A stretch of 64,000 nt of DNA. It comes from Hyphomicrobiales bacterium. Its GTDB lineage: Bacteria; Pseudomonadota; Alphaproteobacteria; Rhizobiales; Beijerinckiaceae. Both the position numbers and the translations under genes were made by a program. Shown piece after piece: positions 28,343 to 36,429 of the stretch. Below the pieces are notes generated by a model, which was not told the DNA's origin, did no database searches, and saw only the letters and a list, made by a program, of their open reading frames with translations. The stretch's first letter is position 1. Every line of letters starts with the position of its first letter. Where the stretch lies: positions 124,001 to 188,000 of the forward strand of contig UCBZ01000032.1 in the NCBI GenBank assembly GCA_900470775.1, written 5' to 3'.

Positions 28343-28361
28343 ATTTTCTCTTGGAGAAAAT
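28343..28361. promoter_or_regulatory. Perfect AT-rich inverted repeat upstream of glxB (candidate XRE-cupin operator)
   Basis: ATTTTCTC and GAGAAAAT, eight-base perfect arms around TTG. The last base overlaps the stop codon of the XRE-cupin gene. It is AT-rich in high-GC DNA and lies upstream of glxB. It could be the operator read by the XRE-cupin protein or a weak terminator; no clear T run follows. Confidence 0.5.
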
Positions 28362-29032
28362 CAGACAGCCGGCGGCAACCGGTTGAAGATGATGATCGAA
28401 AGATAGGTCATCGGCCGCACGATCAGTTCCTCCGGCCCATGGGTCGCGGCGGAATCGAACAGCAGCGAGTCGCCGGGCCGGAGATGATAGGTCCGGTCGC
28501 CATGGCGATAGATCACCTCGCCGCTCAGCATGTAGATGAACTCGACGCCGGCATGGCGGAAGCCGGTATAGGGCACCGCCTCCTCGCTCAGCGTGATCAG
28601 ATAGGGCTCGACCGCGATCTCGCCACCGAGCGCGTGACCCAGCAGTTCGTAGAGATGGCCGACCTTGGTGCCGCGCCGCTCGATATGGACGCCCTGCCCG
28701 GCCGGGACATAGGAACAATCACGCTTTTCCTCGAAGACCGAGAAGAGCGAGCTGATCGGCACGTTGAGCGCGGTCGTGATCGCCTGGAGCGTCGCCAGCG
28801 AGGGCGAGATCAGCCCGTTCTCGATCTTGGAGAGCATCCCGACCGAGATCGCGGCGGCGCCGGCGAGATCGGAAACGGTCAGGTCGAGGTCGTGGCGGAT
28901 CGCGCGGATGCGCTGGCCCAGCGCCTGTTCCAGCGTGCGGGCGGCGGCAGCGGGCGCGCCCGAGCCGGTGCGCAGCTCATCGGCGGCGGCGTCTGCCGTC
29001 TTCGCGTCCTTGCGTCCGGGCCGTATCGCCAA
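28361..29032 (-). CDS. XRE-cupin transcriptional regulator
   Basis: Regulator of 223 residues with an N-terminal helix-turn-helix (RIRAIRHDLDLTVSDLAGAA then ISVGMLSKIENGLISPSLAT) and a C-terminal cupin (RHAGVEFIYMLSGEVIYRHG, YHLRPGDSLLFDS). Such proteins, for example PuuR, often govern polyamine and glutamylation pathways, with the cupin sensing a small ligand. Translation starts at TTG 29032, supported by TAGGAG six bases upstream. It precedes glxB on the same strand, so it probably controls glxBCD-glnT and itself. Confidence 0.92.
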   Translation of the reverse strand: MAIRPGRKDAKTADAAADELRTGSGAPAAAARTLEQALGQRIRAIRHDLDLTVSDLAGAAAISVGMLSKIENGLISPSLATLQAITTALNVPISSLFSVFEEKRDCSYVPAGQGVHIERRGTKVGHLYELLGHALGGEIAVEPYLITLSEEAVPYTGFRHAGVEFIYMLSGEVIYRHGDRTYHLRPGDSLLFDSAATHGPEELIVRPMTYLSIIIFNRLPPAV

Positions 29033-29120
29033 CGCAATCTCCTATCCGGACGCATCTGCGTGGACCGGCCGCCCGCAGGGGGAGCCGGTCCGTCGCGTGG
29101 TCGTTTTAGGCCTTGGCCGT

Positions 29121-29573
29121 TTACGCCTTGGCGCGGGCGGCGCGCTTGGGCTTCACGGCGGCGGGGGCCGGAACCGCGGCCTTGCGGCCCAGGCCCATCG
29201 ACTTGGCCAGCGCCGAACGCGCCTCGGCATAGGCTGGAGCGACCATCGGATAATCGGCCGGCAGGCCCCATTTGGTGCGGTACTGCTCGGGCGTCAGGTC
29301 GTATTTGCTGCTGAGATGGCGCTTCAGCGACTTGAAGGACTTGCCGTCCTCCAGGCAGATGATCGCCTCCGGCGTCACCGACTTGCGGATCGACACGGCC
29401 GGAACCAGCGGCGCGGCGGCCGGCGCCTCGGGCTCGCCGCCAAGCTTGGCGAGCGAGGCGTGGACGCTGGCGATCAGATCGGCGAGATCGGCGCGGGGGA
29501 CATTGTTGCGGGCGACATAGGCGGAGACGATCGAGGTCGTCAGATCGAGAAGCTCTTCGTTATTGTCTGCCAT
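29121..29573 (-). CDS. MucR/Ros-family transcriptional regulator
   Basis: Small zinc-finger-like DNA-binding protein of 150 residues typical of alphaproteobacteria. The core is ISVRK-type SIRKSVTPEAIICLEDGKSFKSLKRHL (shown here by its parts CLEDGKSF and LKRHLSSKYDLTPEQYR), where the second finger cysteine is replaced by aspartate as in many MucR proteins. The N-terminus MADNNEELLDLTTSIVSAYV fits oligomerisation, and an alanine-lysine tail ends the protein. MucR members act as broad silencers of surface and motility genes. It lies between the glx locus and the chemosensory operon. Confidence 0.93.
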   Translation of the reverse strand: MADNNEELLDLTTSIVSAYVARNNVPRADLADLIASVHASLAKLGGEPEAPAAAPLVPAVSIRKSVTPEAIICLEDGKSFKSLKRHLSSKYDLTPEQYRTKWGLPADYPMVAPAYAEARSALAKSMGLGRKAAVPAPAAVKPKRAARAKA

Positions 29574-29807
29574 GGTGCGTTCCGATCGAGAGAAGAAATG
29601 ACATTGCTGTGAGAACTGTATTGGGATTACGGCGAAGACAGGTGAATGTCTATCCGCGACGCATCGAAACCTGACTCAAAGGTTGATGATCCACCGAAGG
29701 TTCCGCGACAAACGGCGGCTTTGCACGCAAAGCGCGCAACGACATGGGCTCAGCTCAACGCCTGTTCCGAATCAGTTGAACGATCTGACGCGTTTCGGAC
29801 CAGTCGC

Positions 29808-31598
29808 TCAGAACAGGAAGTCGTCGAGATTGTCCGTCGACTGCACGACGACTGGCGCGGCCGCACCGGATGACGCCGGCAACAGCAATCCGATCACGGC
29901 CTGATGGATCGTGCGCTCGCCCGCCATGGTGTAGTTCGGCCAGACATGCGCGTCGATGAGACCGCGCACGCGCTCGGCCATATCAGCCCGCGAGGGCATC
30001 TCCTGATCGGCAACGACGCGCGCGAGTTCGACGGCGCCCGAGGCGATCAGGTCGCTCATCGCGCCGGCATTGGAGAAGGACAGCCGCGCATCTGCGACCA
30101 CGGCACTGAAGCCGCTGCCCTCGCGGGTCAACTGGCCCAGCGTCGCACCGAGGCGGTCGCCGGTCTGGCGCATGGCCGACAGCGAGCTGCGCATCGCTTC
30201 GTCGAGCGCGGCAAAATGGGCGGCGTCGAGGCGCCCGCCGCGCTTCAACCCCGCGGAGGCCTCCTGCATCCGGGCGAAGGTCGGGGTCAGCTGGTTAGCG
30301 TCCGTCGCGACTTGATCGGCCGCCACCTTCAACTCCTGAGCGATCACGACGAGGCTGCGCCCGCCGGTGCCGATGCGTGCGGCGCGCAGGCCGGCATTCA
30401 TGCCGATCAGGACGATGCTGGAAACCGTGCCGGCGAGCGCCGCGACGGTCTGCTGACAGGTTTCGAGCACGGTCGCCAGCGCGTCCGTGACGCGATCGAC
30501 GCCGGAGCGGGCGCGGTCGCATTTGCCGAGCAGGTCGGAGGCCCGCGCCAGATCCGACTCGAGATCTGCGAGGAAGGAGCCTGATGTGCCGCCGTCACCT
30601 TGATACAGCGAGCGCACGAGATCGAGCAGGCCGGCCGTGTCGCCGGCCAGCAGCGCCAGCGCGGATTCGATCGCGTCGGCATCCTGGGCGAGCGTCAGCG
30701 CGCTCTCGTCGAGTTGGGCGGCCTGCAACCGGCGCAGCACGAGCCCGGCCGCGCCACGCTCCTCGACGTCGAAATCGGCAACCGGACCCGTGGCCTCTCC
30801 GAGCGAGCCGAGCAGACGCAGCGCTGTGATGACATGCTCCAGCCTCTGCCGGATGCTGTCGCCCGATTGCAGGGCGATGATCGCACCGCCGGCCGCCATC
30901 GCGATCTTGCCGGAATGAATCGCGGCATCTGATGTCAGGGAGACGCTGCGCCGCTGGCGCTCGGCCACCTCGGCAAGGGTCAGCTCCAGGTTGTCGGCGA
31001 GCCCCGACAGCGCATGGCCATAGCGCCCCTCGAAATCGCGCTGCGCCGCAAGCGCCGAGCCGAGCAGGGCGCTGAGATGGTCGTGGTCGCGGGCGCAGCT
31101 CTGGATGGTGTGCTGGGCCTGCGTGGTCAGGGCCACGATCTCGCTGGTGAAGTCGCCGAAATCGCGGCCGGCCGCCTGGACGGAGACGGCCTCGATGCGG
31201 GCGCTGCGGGCCAGGATCGTGATCAGCCGCATGTGCTCGAGCAGGCGCTCGAGAGACAGCGATGCCTCCTTGCTGTGGGTCGCAAGTTCCTGCAGCACGC
31301 CGGTCTCGTCGCGCAGACCGTCATTGATCGCACGCAGCTCTCCGGCCAGTCCCGAGAGTGCTCTGCCCGCCTCGGCGATCTCGGCGCCGGAGAGCTCGGT
31401 GGAGAGCGTCGAAAGCCGCTCCTTCAGCCCCTCGAACAGGCTCAGGCCTTCGCCGAGCTGGCTGCCGGCCCTCGCGAAGGTGACGTCGATCTCGCGGGCA
31501 CTGCCTTCCAGTGCCTGGACCAGCCGCGCCAGACCCGGATCACCGCTGGCCATCACAACCCCACCGATGCCCTTGTCGACTTCAAACGCCGCGCGCAT
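29808..31598 (-). CDS. Soluble MCP-like coiled-coil protein, last gene of chemosensory operon
   Basis: Protein of 596 residues without a convincing membrane helix, mostly helical and alanine/leucine rich. Two stretches resemble degenerate MCP hairpin tips: LARSARIEAVSVQAAGRDFG near residue 130 and LIGMNAGLRAARIGTGGRSL near residue 400. Both lack the exact receptor-tip consensus. The C-terminus STDNLDDFLF recalls the CheY-binding tail of CheZ. The gene overlaps the cheB 3' end by 17 bases; a shorter start at 31553 is possible. It may be a cytoplasmic receptor, an array adaptor or a CheY-binding protein. Function not established. Confidence 0.75.
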   Translation of the reverse strand: MRAAFEVDKGIGGVVMASGDPGLARLVQALEGSAREIDVTFARAGSQLGEGLSLFEGLKERLSTLSTELSGAEIAEAGRALSGLAGELRAINDGLRDETGVLQELATHSKEASLSLERLLEHMRLITILARSARIEAVSVQAAGRDFGDFTSEIVALTTQAQHTIQSCARDHDHLSALLGSALAAQRDFEGRYGHALSGLADNLELTLAEVAERQRRSVSLTSDAAIHSGKIAMAAGGAIIALQSGDSIRQRLEHVITALRLLGSLGEATGPVADFDVEERGAAGLVLRRLQAAQLDESALTLAQDADAIESALALLAGDTAGLLDLVRSLYQGDGGTSGSFLADLESDLARASDLLGKCDRARSGVDRVTDALATVLETCQQTVAALAGTVSSIVLIGMNAGLRAARIGTGGRSLVVIAQELKVAADQVATDANQLTPTFARMQEASAGLKRGGRLDAAHFAALDEAMRSSLSAMRQTGDRLGATLGQLTREGSGFSAVVADARLSFSNAGAMSDLIASGAVELARVVADQEMPSRADMAERVRGLIDAHVWPNYTMAGERTIHQAVIGLLLPASSGAAAPVVVQSTDNLDDFLF

Positions 31599-32688
31599 TC
31601 CCGCCCCCTAACGCCGACGTCGCCTGCGGCCACGCCATGATCTCCTGCGGCACGCGCGAGAGCTTGACGATCCGCTCGGCCGAGCCGAGATCGATCGCCT
31701 CCTTCGGCATGCCGAAGACGACGCAGCTGTCTGCGTCCTGCGCCAGCGTGCGTGCGCCCGCCTTGCGCATTTCGAGCAGCCCGCGCGCACCGTCGTCGCC
31801 CATGCCGGTCATGATGATGCCCATGGCATTGGCTCCGGCATATTGCGCCGCTGAGCGGAACAGCACGTCGACCGAGGGCCGGTGGCGAGAGACATGCGGC
31901 CCGTCCTTGATCGCGACGCGGTACTGCTGGCCGACACGCTGCAGCAGCATGTGGCGGTTGCCAGGCGCGATCAGGACGTGGCCGGTGGTGACCTCGTCTC
32001 CGTCCTCCGCCTCCTTGATCTCCATGGCGCAGATGCCGTTCAGCCGCCGCGCGAAGGCCAGGGTGAACTTTTCCGGCATGTGCTGGACGATGGCGATGCC
32101 AGGGCAGTTCGCCGGCAGCTGCTCAAGGACCTCGCGCAGGGTTTCGGTTCCGCCTGTCGAGATGCCGATGCAGACGATCTTGTCCGTGTCATGCCGGACG
32201 CGCCCTAGCACCGGCGGCGGCAGGATCGCGTCGGCCGTCAGCTTCTTCTCGATTGGCATGCGCGGTTCGCGCGGCCGCAGCTTCGCCTGCGAGGCGGCAC
32301 GGACGGCATGACGAAGCCGGTCGGCCGTCTCCATCAGCGCGGCGCGCGTATCGATGCGCGGCTTGGGCAGGACATCGACGGCGCCGGCCTCCAGCGCGTC
32401 GAACAGCGCCCGCGATCCCGCCTCGGTCAGGGTCGAGCAGATGATGACGGGGATCGGCCGCTGCGCCATGATCTTGCGCAGGAAGGTGAGCCCGTCCATG
32501 CCGGGCATCTCGATGTCGAGGATCATGACATCGGGGACTTCGCTCTGCAGGCGGCGCGCGGCGGCGAAGGCATCGGCCGCCGTGCCCATGATCTCGATGC
32601 CCGGATCCTCCCCGAGGATCGAACTGAGGACCTGCCGCACCGAGGCGGAATCGTCGACGATGAGCACGCGGATGGGCTTGCGGGTCAT
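31582..32688 (-). CDS. cheB: Chemotaxis protein-glutamate methylesterase CheB
   Basis: Protein of 368 residues that demethylates and deamidates receptors after phosphorylation by CheA. The receiver domain has VLIVDDSASVRQ and the phospho-aspartate in MILDIEMPGMDG. The esterase domain carries the Ser-His-Asp triad in GISTGGTET, IVQHMPEKF and MTGMGDDGA. Its ATG overlaps the cheR stop as ATGA. Confidence 0.97.
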   Translation of the reverse strand: MTRKPIRVLIVDDSASVRQVLSSILGEDPGIEIMGTAADAFAAARRLQSEVPDVMILDIEMPGMDGLTFLRKIMAQRPIPVIICSTLTEAGSRALFDALEAGAVDVLPKPRIDTRAALMETADRLRHAVRAASQAKLRPREPRMPIEKKLTADAILPPPVLGRVRHDTDKIVCIGISTGGTETLREVLEQLPANCPGIAIVQHMPEKFTLAFARRLNGICAMEIKEAEDGDEVTTGHVLIAPGNRHMLLQRVGQQYRVAIKDGPHVSRHRPSVDVLFRSAAQYAGANAMGIIMTGMGDDGARGLLEMRKAGARTLAQDADSCVVFGMPKEAIDLGSAERIVKLSRVPQEIMAWPQATSALGGGNARGV

Positions 32689-33569
32689 GCTGCCGACCTC
32701 CCGTTCACCGCCAGTCCAGCCTGGTAGATCGTGGGCGCGACGGAACGCAGCCGGTCGACGCCGCTGCCGGCCATCGATTCCGAATGACCGAGCATCAGAT
32801 ACCCTCCCGGCCGCAGATGCGAGGCGAGCCGCGACAGCACCTCCTGCTGCGTCGCCCTGTCGAAATAGATCAGCACATTACGGCAAAAGATCACGTCGAC
32901 GTCGCGGTCGAATGGATAGGATTCATCCATCAGGTTCAGCCGTTCGAAATGGACCTGCCGGCGCAGTTCAGGCGTGACGCGGACGAGATCGTCGCGCGGA
33001 TCCTTGGAGCGCATCAGATAGCGCTGCTGCATCGGCGACGGCACGGGCTCGACGAAGGCGCGCGGATAGATCGCGGAGCGGGCCTCGCGCAGCACCTCCG
33101 TCGAGATATCCGTACCCAGGATCGAGAAGCGCGCGACCTTTCCGGCCGCAACCATGTCCTGCAGCACCATCGCGGCGGTATAGGCCTCGGCTCCGGTCGA
33201 GGCGGCGGCGCTCCAGACTTTCAGGTTCGGCGGACGTCCGCCATGGCGTTGCGTCAACTGCTGCACGGCGACGTCACGCAGGAACTCGAAATGGCTCGGC
33301 TCACGGAAAAAGTCGGTCTTGTTGGTGGTGACGCAGTCGATCAGGTGGATCAGTTCGTCGTCGAGCCCGTCCCGGTCGAACAGGTGCACGCCATAGGCCT
33401 GGAGTCCCGAGAGGCCGAGCGCGCGCACGCGCTTGCGCAGCCGGCCCTCCACCATGGTCCGCTTGGCCGGCGGCAGCTTGATGCCGACGCGCGACTCGAT
33501 GACCTTCGAGATCGCGGTGAAATGCTTGTCGGCCAGGTGGTCGTAGGTCTCGGCAACTTTCTGCGTCAT
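32685..33569 (-). CDS. cheR: Chemotaxis protein methyltransferase CheR
   Basis: SAM-dependent receptor methyltransferase of 294 residues. An N-terminal helical domain (LRKRVRALGLSGLQAYGVHL) precedes the Rossmann domain with KVWSAAASTGAEAYTAAMVL, ILGTDISTEVLREA, VDVIFCRNVLIYF and PGGYLMLGHSES. The usual GEEPY of the SAM loop reads GAEAY here, an uncommon change. It follows cheW by four bases and overlaps cheB. Confidence 0.96.
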   Translation of the reverse strand: MTQKVAETYDHLADKHFTAISKVIESRVGIKLPPAKRTMVEGRLRKRVRALGLSGLQAYGVHLFDRDGLDDELIHLIDCVTTNKTDFFREPSHFEFLRDVAVQQLTQRHGGRPPNLKVWSAAASTGAEAYTAAMVLQDMVAAGKVARFSILGTDISTEVLREARSAIYPRAFVEPVPSPMQQRYLMRSKDPRDDLVRVTPELRRQVHFERLNLMDESYPFDRDVDVIFCRNVLIYFDRATQQEVLSRLASHLRPGGYLMLGHSESMAGSGVDRLRSVAPTIYQAGLAVNGRSAA

Positions 33570-33573
33570 CGGC

Positions 33574-34056
33574 TCAAGCCGCCTTCTCTGGCGCGACCGC
33601 GGCGAGCATCGGCAAATCGTCCGATTCCATCAGACGTTCGAGATCGAACACGACGATGAACGCCTCGCCCTTGCGGCCGATGCCGGCGATGTAGTTCGAC
33701 TGCCAGCGGCCGCCGACATCGGGAGCGGCCTCGGTGTGGTCGTCGTCCAGGCCGGTGACCTCGAAGACGCGGTCGGCGACGAAGCCGACGCCCAGCGTGC
33801 GACCCTTGACCGGCACGTCGAGGATGATGATGCGGGTGGCGTCGGTCGGCTCGGCGCGGACCAGGCCGAGCTTGGTGCGCAGATCCACGATCGGGTAGCC
33901 GGCGCCGCGGACATCGATCATGCCGAGCAGGAAATTCGGCGCATGCGGCAGCTTGGAGATCGGCCGCATGTCGAGGATCTCCCGGACATTGCGGATGTCG
34001 ATGCCGAACAGCTCCTGGTCGATGCCGAGCGTCAGATATTGGGCGGTATCAGCCAT
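33574..34056 (-). CDS. cheW: CheW coupling protein (first copy)
   Basis: Scaffold protein of 160 residues linking receptors to CheA. ATG 34056 has GAGG five bases upstream. The two SH3-like lobes are visible through QYLTLGIDQELFGIDIRNVREIL, PNFLLGMIDVRGAGYPIVDLR and GVGFVADRVFEVTGLD. Placed between the first MCP gene and cheR. A second CheW of equal length lies at 38518. Confidence 0.95.
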   Translation of the reverse strand: MADTAQYLTLGIDQELFGIDIRNVREILDMRPISKLPHAPNFLLGMIDVRGAGYPIVDLRTKLGLVRAEPTDATRIIILDVPVKGRTLGVGFVADRVFEVTGLDDDHTEAAPDVGGRWQSNYIAGIGRKGEAFIVVFDLERLMESDDLPMLAAVAPEKAA

Positions 34057-34148
34057 GATGACCTCGCGGGATGCGTTGAAGAGCGGCGAGCGAAAAGCCT
34101 GGACCGGGCGGTCCGGCCCCACCGGGAGGCGTGGCCGGACGCATCGGG

Positions 34149-36332
34149 TCAGTTGCGGTGGAAGGCAGCGTCGTCGCCGTCCTCAGCCCCGGCCATGTCG
34201 AAGGTGAAGCCGCCGCTGGCCGCCTTCCTGGCAGGGCGGGCAGGCGCCTTCTTCGGCTGGACGACCGCGGCCATGCTGGCGGCCTTGCCGCGCAGCTGCT
34301 TGACTGCGATGTCGACGACCGCGGGCCGGACCGTCGCTCCATTTTCGAGACGGAAGAAGGCGATGGTTGTCTGGAGCTGCTCGGCCTGTGCGGCGAGTTC
34401 CTCGGAGGTGGCCGAGACCTGCTCGGAGGCGGCCGCGTTCTGCTGGGTGACCTTGTCGAGCTGCTGGATCGCCTGGTTGATCTGGCTCGAACCGACATCC
34501 TGCTCGCGGCAGGCCGCCGTGATCTCCTCGACCAGCTCCGCCGTCTTCTTGATGTCGGGCACCAGCTTGGCCAGCATCGAGCCGGCCTCCTGCGCCACCT
34601 TCACCGTGTCGACCGAGAGCGTGCCGATCTCGGCAGCCGCCGCCTGGCTGCGTTCGGCGAGCTTGCGCACCTCCGAGGCCACCACCGCGAAGCCCTTGCC
34701 GTGCTCGCCGGCCCGCGCCGCTTCCACCGCCGCGTTCAGCGCCAGCAGATCGGTCTGGCGGGCGATCTCCTGGACGATGTTGATCTTGGCCGCGATCGTC
34801 TGCATCGCCTCGACAGCCTTGCCGACCGCGATGCCCGAAGCCTCCGCATCCTTGGCCGACTGGCCGGCCATCTTCTCCGTGGTCGCGGCGTTCTCGGCGT
34901 TCTGCTTCACATTCGCCGCCATCTCCTCCATCGAGGACGAGGCCTCCTCCGTCGACGAGGCCTGCTCGGTCGAGCCCTGAGACAGCTGCTCGGCACTCGC
35001 CGACAGCTCCTGCGAACCAGACGACACGTTCTCCGCTGCCTGGATGGCCTGGGTGACGATGGTGCGCAGCTTCTCCAGCATGTTCTCCAGCGCGATGCCG
35101 AGCGTGTCCTTGTCGGAGAGGCGCCTGGCCTCGACCGTCAGGTCGCCATTGGCGATCGCGTCGGCCACCGCAGCGGTGGCGTTGAGATTGGCGGTCATGG
35201 TGTTGAGCGAGGTGACGAGATCGCCGATCTCGTCATTGTTCTTGACCGCGATGGTCTGGCTCAGGTCGCCGATGGCGACCGCATTGGCGAGACCGACGGC
35301 GCTGGCGAGCCCACGGCTGATGCTGAGCGCGATCCAGGTCGCGGCAACGACGGCGATCAGGAGTGACAGCCCAAGGATGCCGAGCAGCAACTGCTTGGCG
35401 AAGGCAGAGGCTTCCGCGGCGATGGCGGCGGCCTGCTCTGCGGCCTTCTCAACGTAATGGGCGTAGTCTTCCAGCGTCTTCGTCAGATCGGAAGCCGCAT
35501 CGCGACCCGCTGTCATCGAGGAGGTTGTGGCCTTGACGGTGCCGGCCTCGGCCGCGATCGCGACCGTGCGCAGCACAGAAACGATTCCCTTGTCGAAAGC
35601 CGCGATCATCGCATCAGTGGGAATGTCAAAGCCGGCCAGTTCGGCAGCCGACTTGGCCAAGCGGGCGCGAACCTGTGTGGCCTGCTGCCGGACATCGGCG
35701 TTCAGCTTCTCGACCTCAGCGACGCTCGCGATGTTGAAGGACAGTGCAGCGGTCCTGGTCATGCGAATCCATTCCAGGCGGGCCTCCTGAAAGCCGAGCG
35801 CCGCACGCAGCATCTCGGGCGAGGCCCCCGGCCGGCCCACCTGCGCAATCACCGGATTGGTCGTGGCGGTGACGGACTGGATGAGCGGAATTGTCTCGCT
35901 CAACCAGGCCTGGGTGGCGCGGTTGTTGGAGTTGAGCTTGGCGAAGGCCAGGGTCTCGTCCTGGACACTCGCGAAACGGGTGGCCTTGGCGACGATGTCG
36001 GCGACGCGGCGCTTGCCTTCCTCGTCGGCGATGCGGGCGAGATCGTCCTTGCGCTTCATCGCGCCCTGGCGAAGGTCAACGGCATTGGCGACGAAGCCAG
36101 CGATGTCCTTGTCGTCGGAGGACATCACGGCGTTCTTTTCGGCCCGTACCGAGTTGCTGATCGCCTCGGCGATATCCCCGAGCGCGTTCAGCCGCTGAGT
36201 CCAGGTGACCAGCTCATGCTGTGTCTCCGTCATGTTCGACAATTTGACGTAAGCCAGTCCCCCCGCAGCCATGGAGAGGGCGATGACGACACCGAAGGTC
36301 GCGGCCAGTTTGGCCTTGATGGTCAGACGCAT
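34149..36332 (-). CDS. Methyl-accepting chemotaxis protein (MCP 1)
   Basis: Transmembrane receptor of 727 residues. TM1 is about residues 9-30, followed by a helical periplasmic sensor of about 280 residues, TM2 near [20 protein letters not shown], a HAMP domain and a second HAMP-like stretch with [18 protein letters not shown]. The signalling tip reads [20 protein letters not shown]. No CheR-tethering pentapeptide is seen; the C-terminus is a basic linker ending DDAAFHRN. About 230 residues of the signalling domain are identical to MCP 2 downstream in sequence order. Ligand unknown. Confidence 0.95.
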   Translation of the reverse strand: MRLTIKAKLAATFGVVIALSMAAGGLAYVKLSNMTETQHELVTWTQRLNALGDIAEAISNSVRAEKNAVMSSDDKDIAGFVANAVDLRQGAMKRKDDLARIADEEGKRRVADIVAKATRFASVQDETLAFAKLNSNNRATQAWLSETIPLIQSVTATTNPVIAQVGRPGASPEMLRAALGFQEARLEWIRMTRTAALSFNIASVAEVEKLNADVRQQATQVRARLAKSAAELAGFDIPTDAMIAAFDKGIVSVLRTVAIAAEAGTVKATTSSMTAGRDAASDLTKTLEDYAHYVEKAAEQAAAIAAEASAFAKQLLLGILGLSLLIAVVAATWIALSISRGLASAVGLANAVAIGDLSQTIAVKNNDEIGDLVTSLNTMTANLNATAAVADAIANGDLTVEARRLSDKDTLGIALENMLEKLRTIVTQAIQAAENVSSGSQELSASAEQLSQGSTEQASSTEEASSSMEEMAANVKQNAENAATTEKMAGQSAKDAEASGIAVGKAVEAMQTIAAKINIVQEIARQTDLLALNAAVEAARAGEHGKGFAVVASEVRKLAERSQAAAAEIGTLSVDTVKVAQEAGSMLAKLVPDIKKTAELVEEITAACREQDVGSSQINQAIQQLDKVTQQNAAASEQVSATSEELAAQAEQLQTTIAFFRLENGATVRPAVVDIAVKQLRGKAASMAAVVQPKKAPARPARKAASGGFTFDMAGAEDGDDAAFHRN
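34351..35045. repeat. Near-identical 695-base direct repeat, copy 1 (MCP signalling domain)
   Basis: Same sequence, with only scattered single-base differences and no indel, as 36629-37323 at a constant offset of 2278 bases. It encodes the MCP signalling domain from AENVSSGSQ to TTIAFFR. Confidence 0.9.
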
Positions 36333-36429
36333 GACGAGAACTCACAACGGTTGATGGGACATTCCGAAAGGGTAGGCCCGGCATTTCGAATGGGAGCCAC
36401 CGCCCTCGGGCGGCGGCTCGTTTCATGGG

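Noticed and set aside
29646-29873. Possible 75-residue gene between mucR and the MCP-like gene
   Set aside because: No ribosome site, no recognisable domain, and its end overlaps the opposite-strand gene. The gap 29574-29807 shows nothing else convincing.
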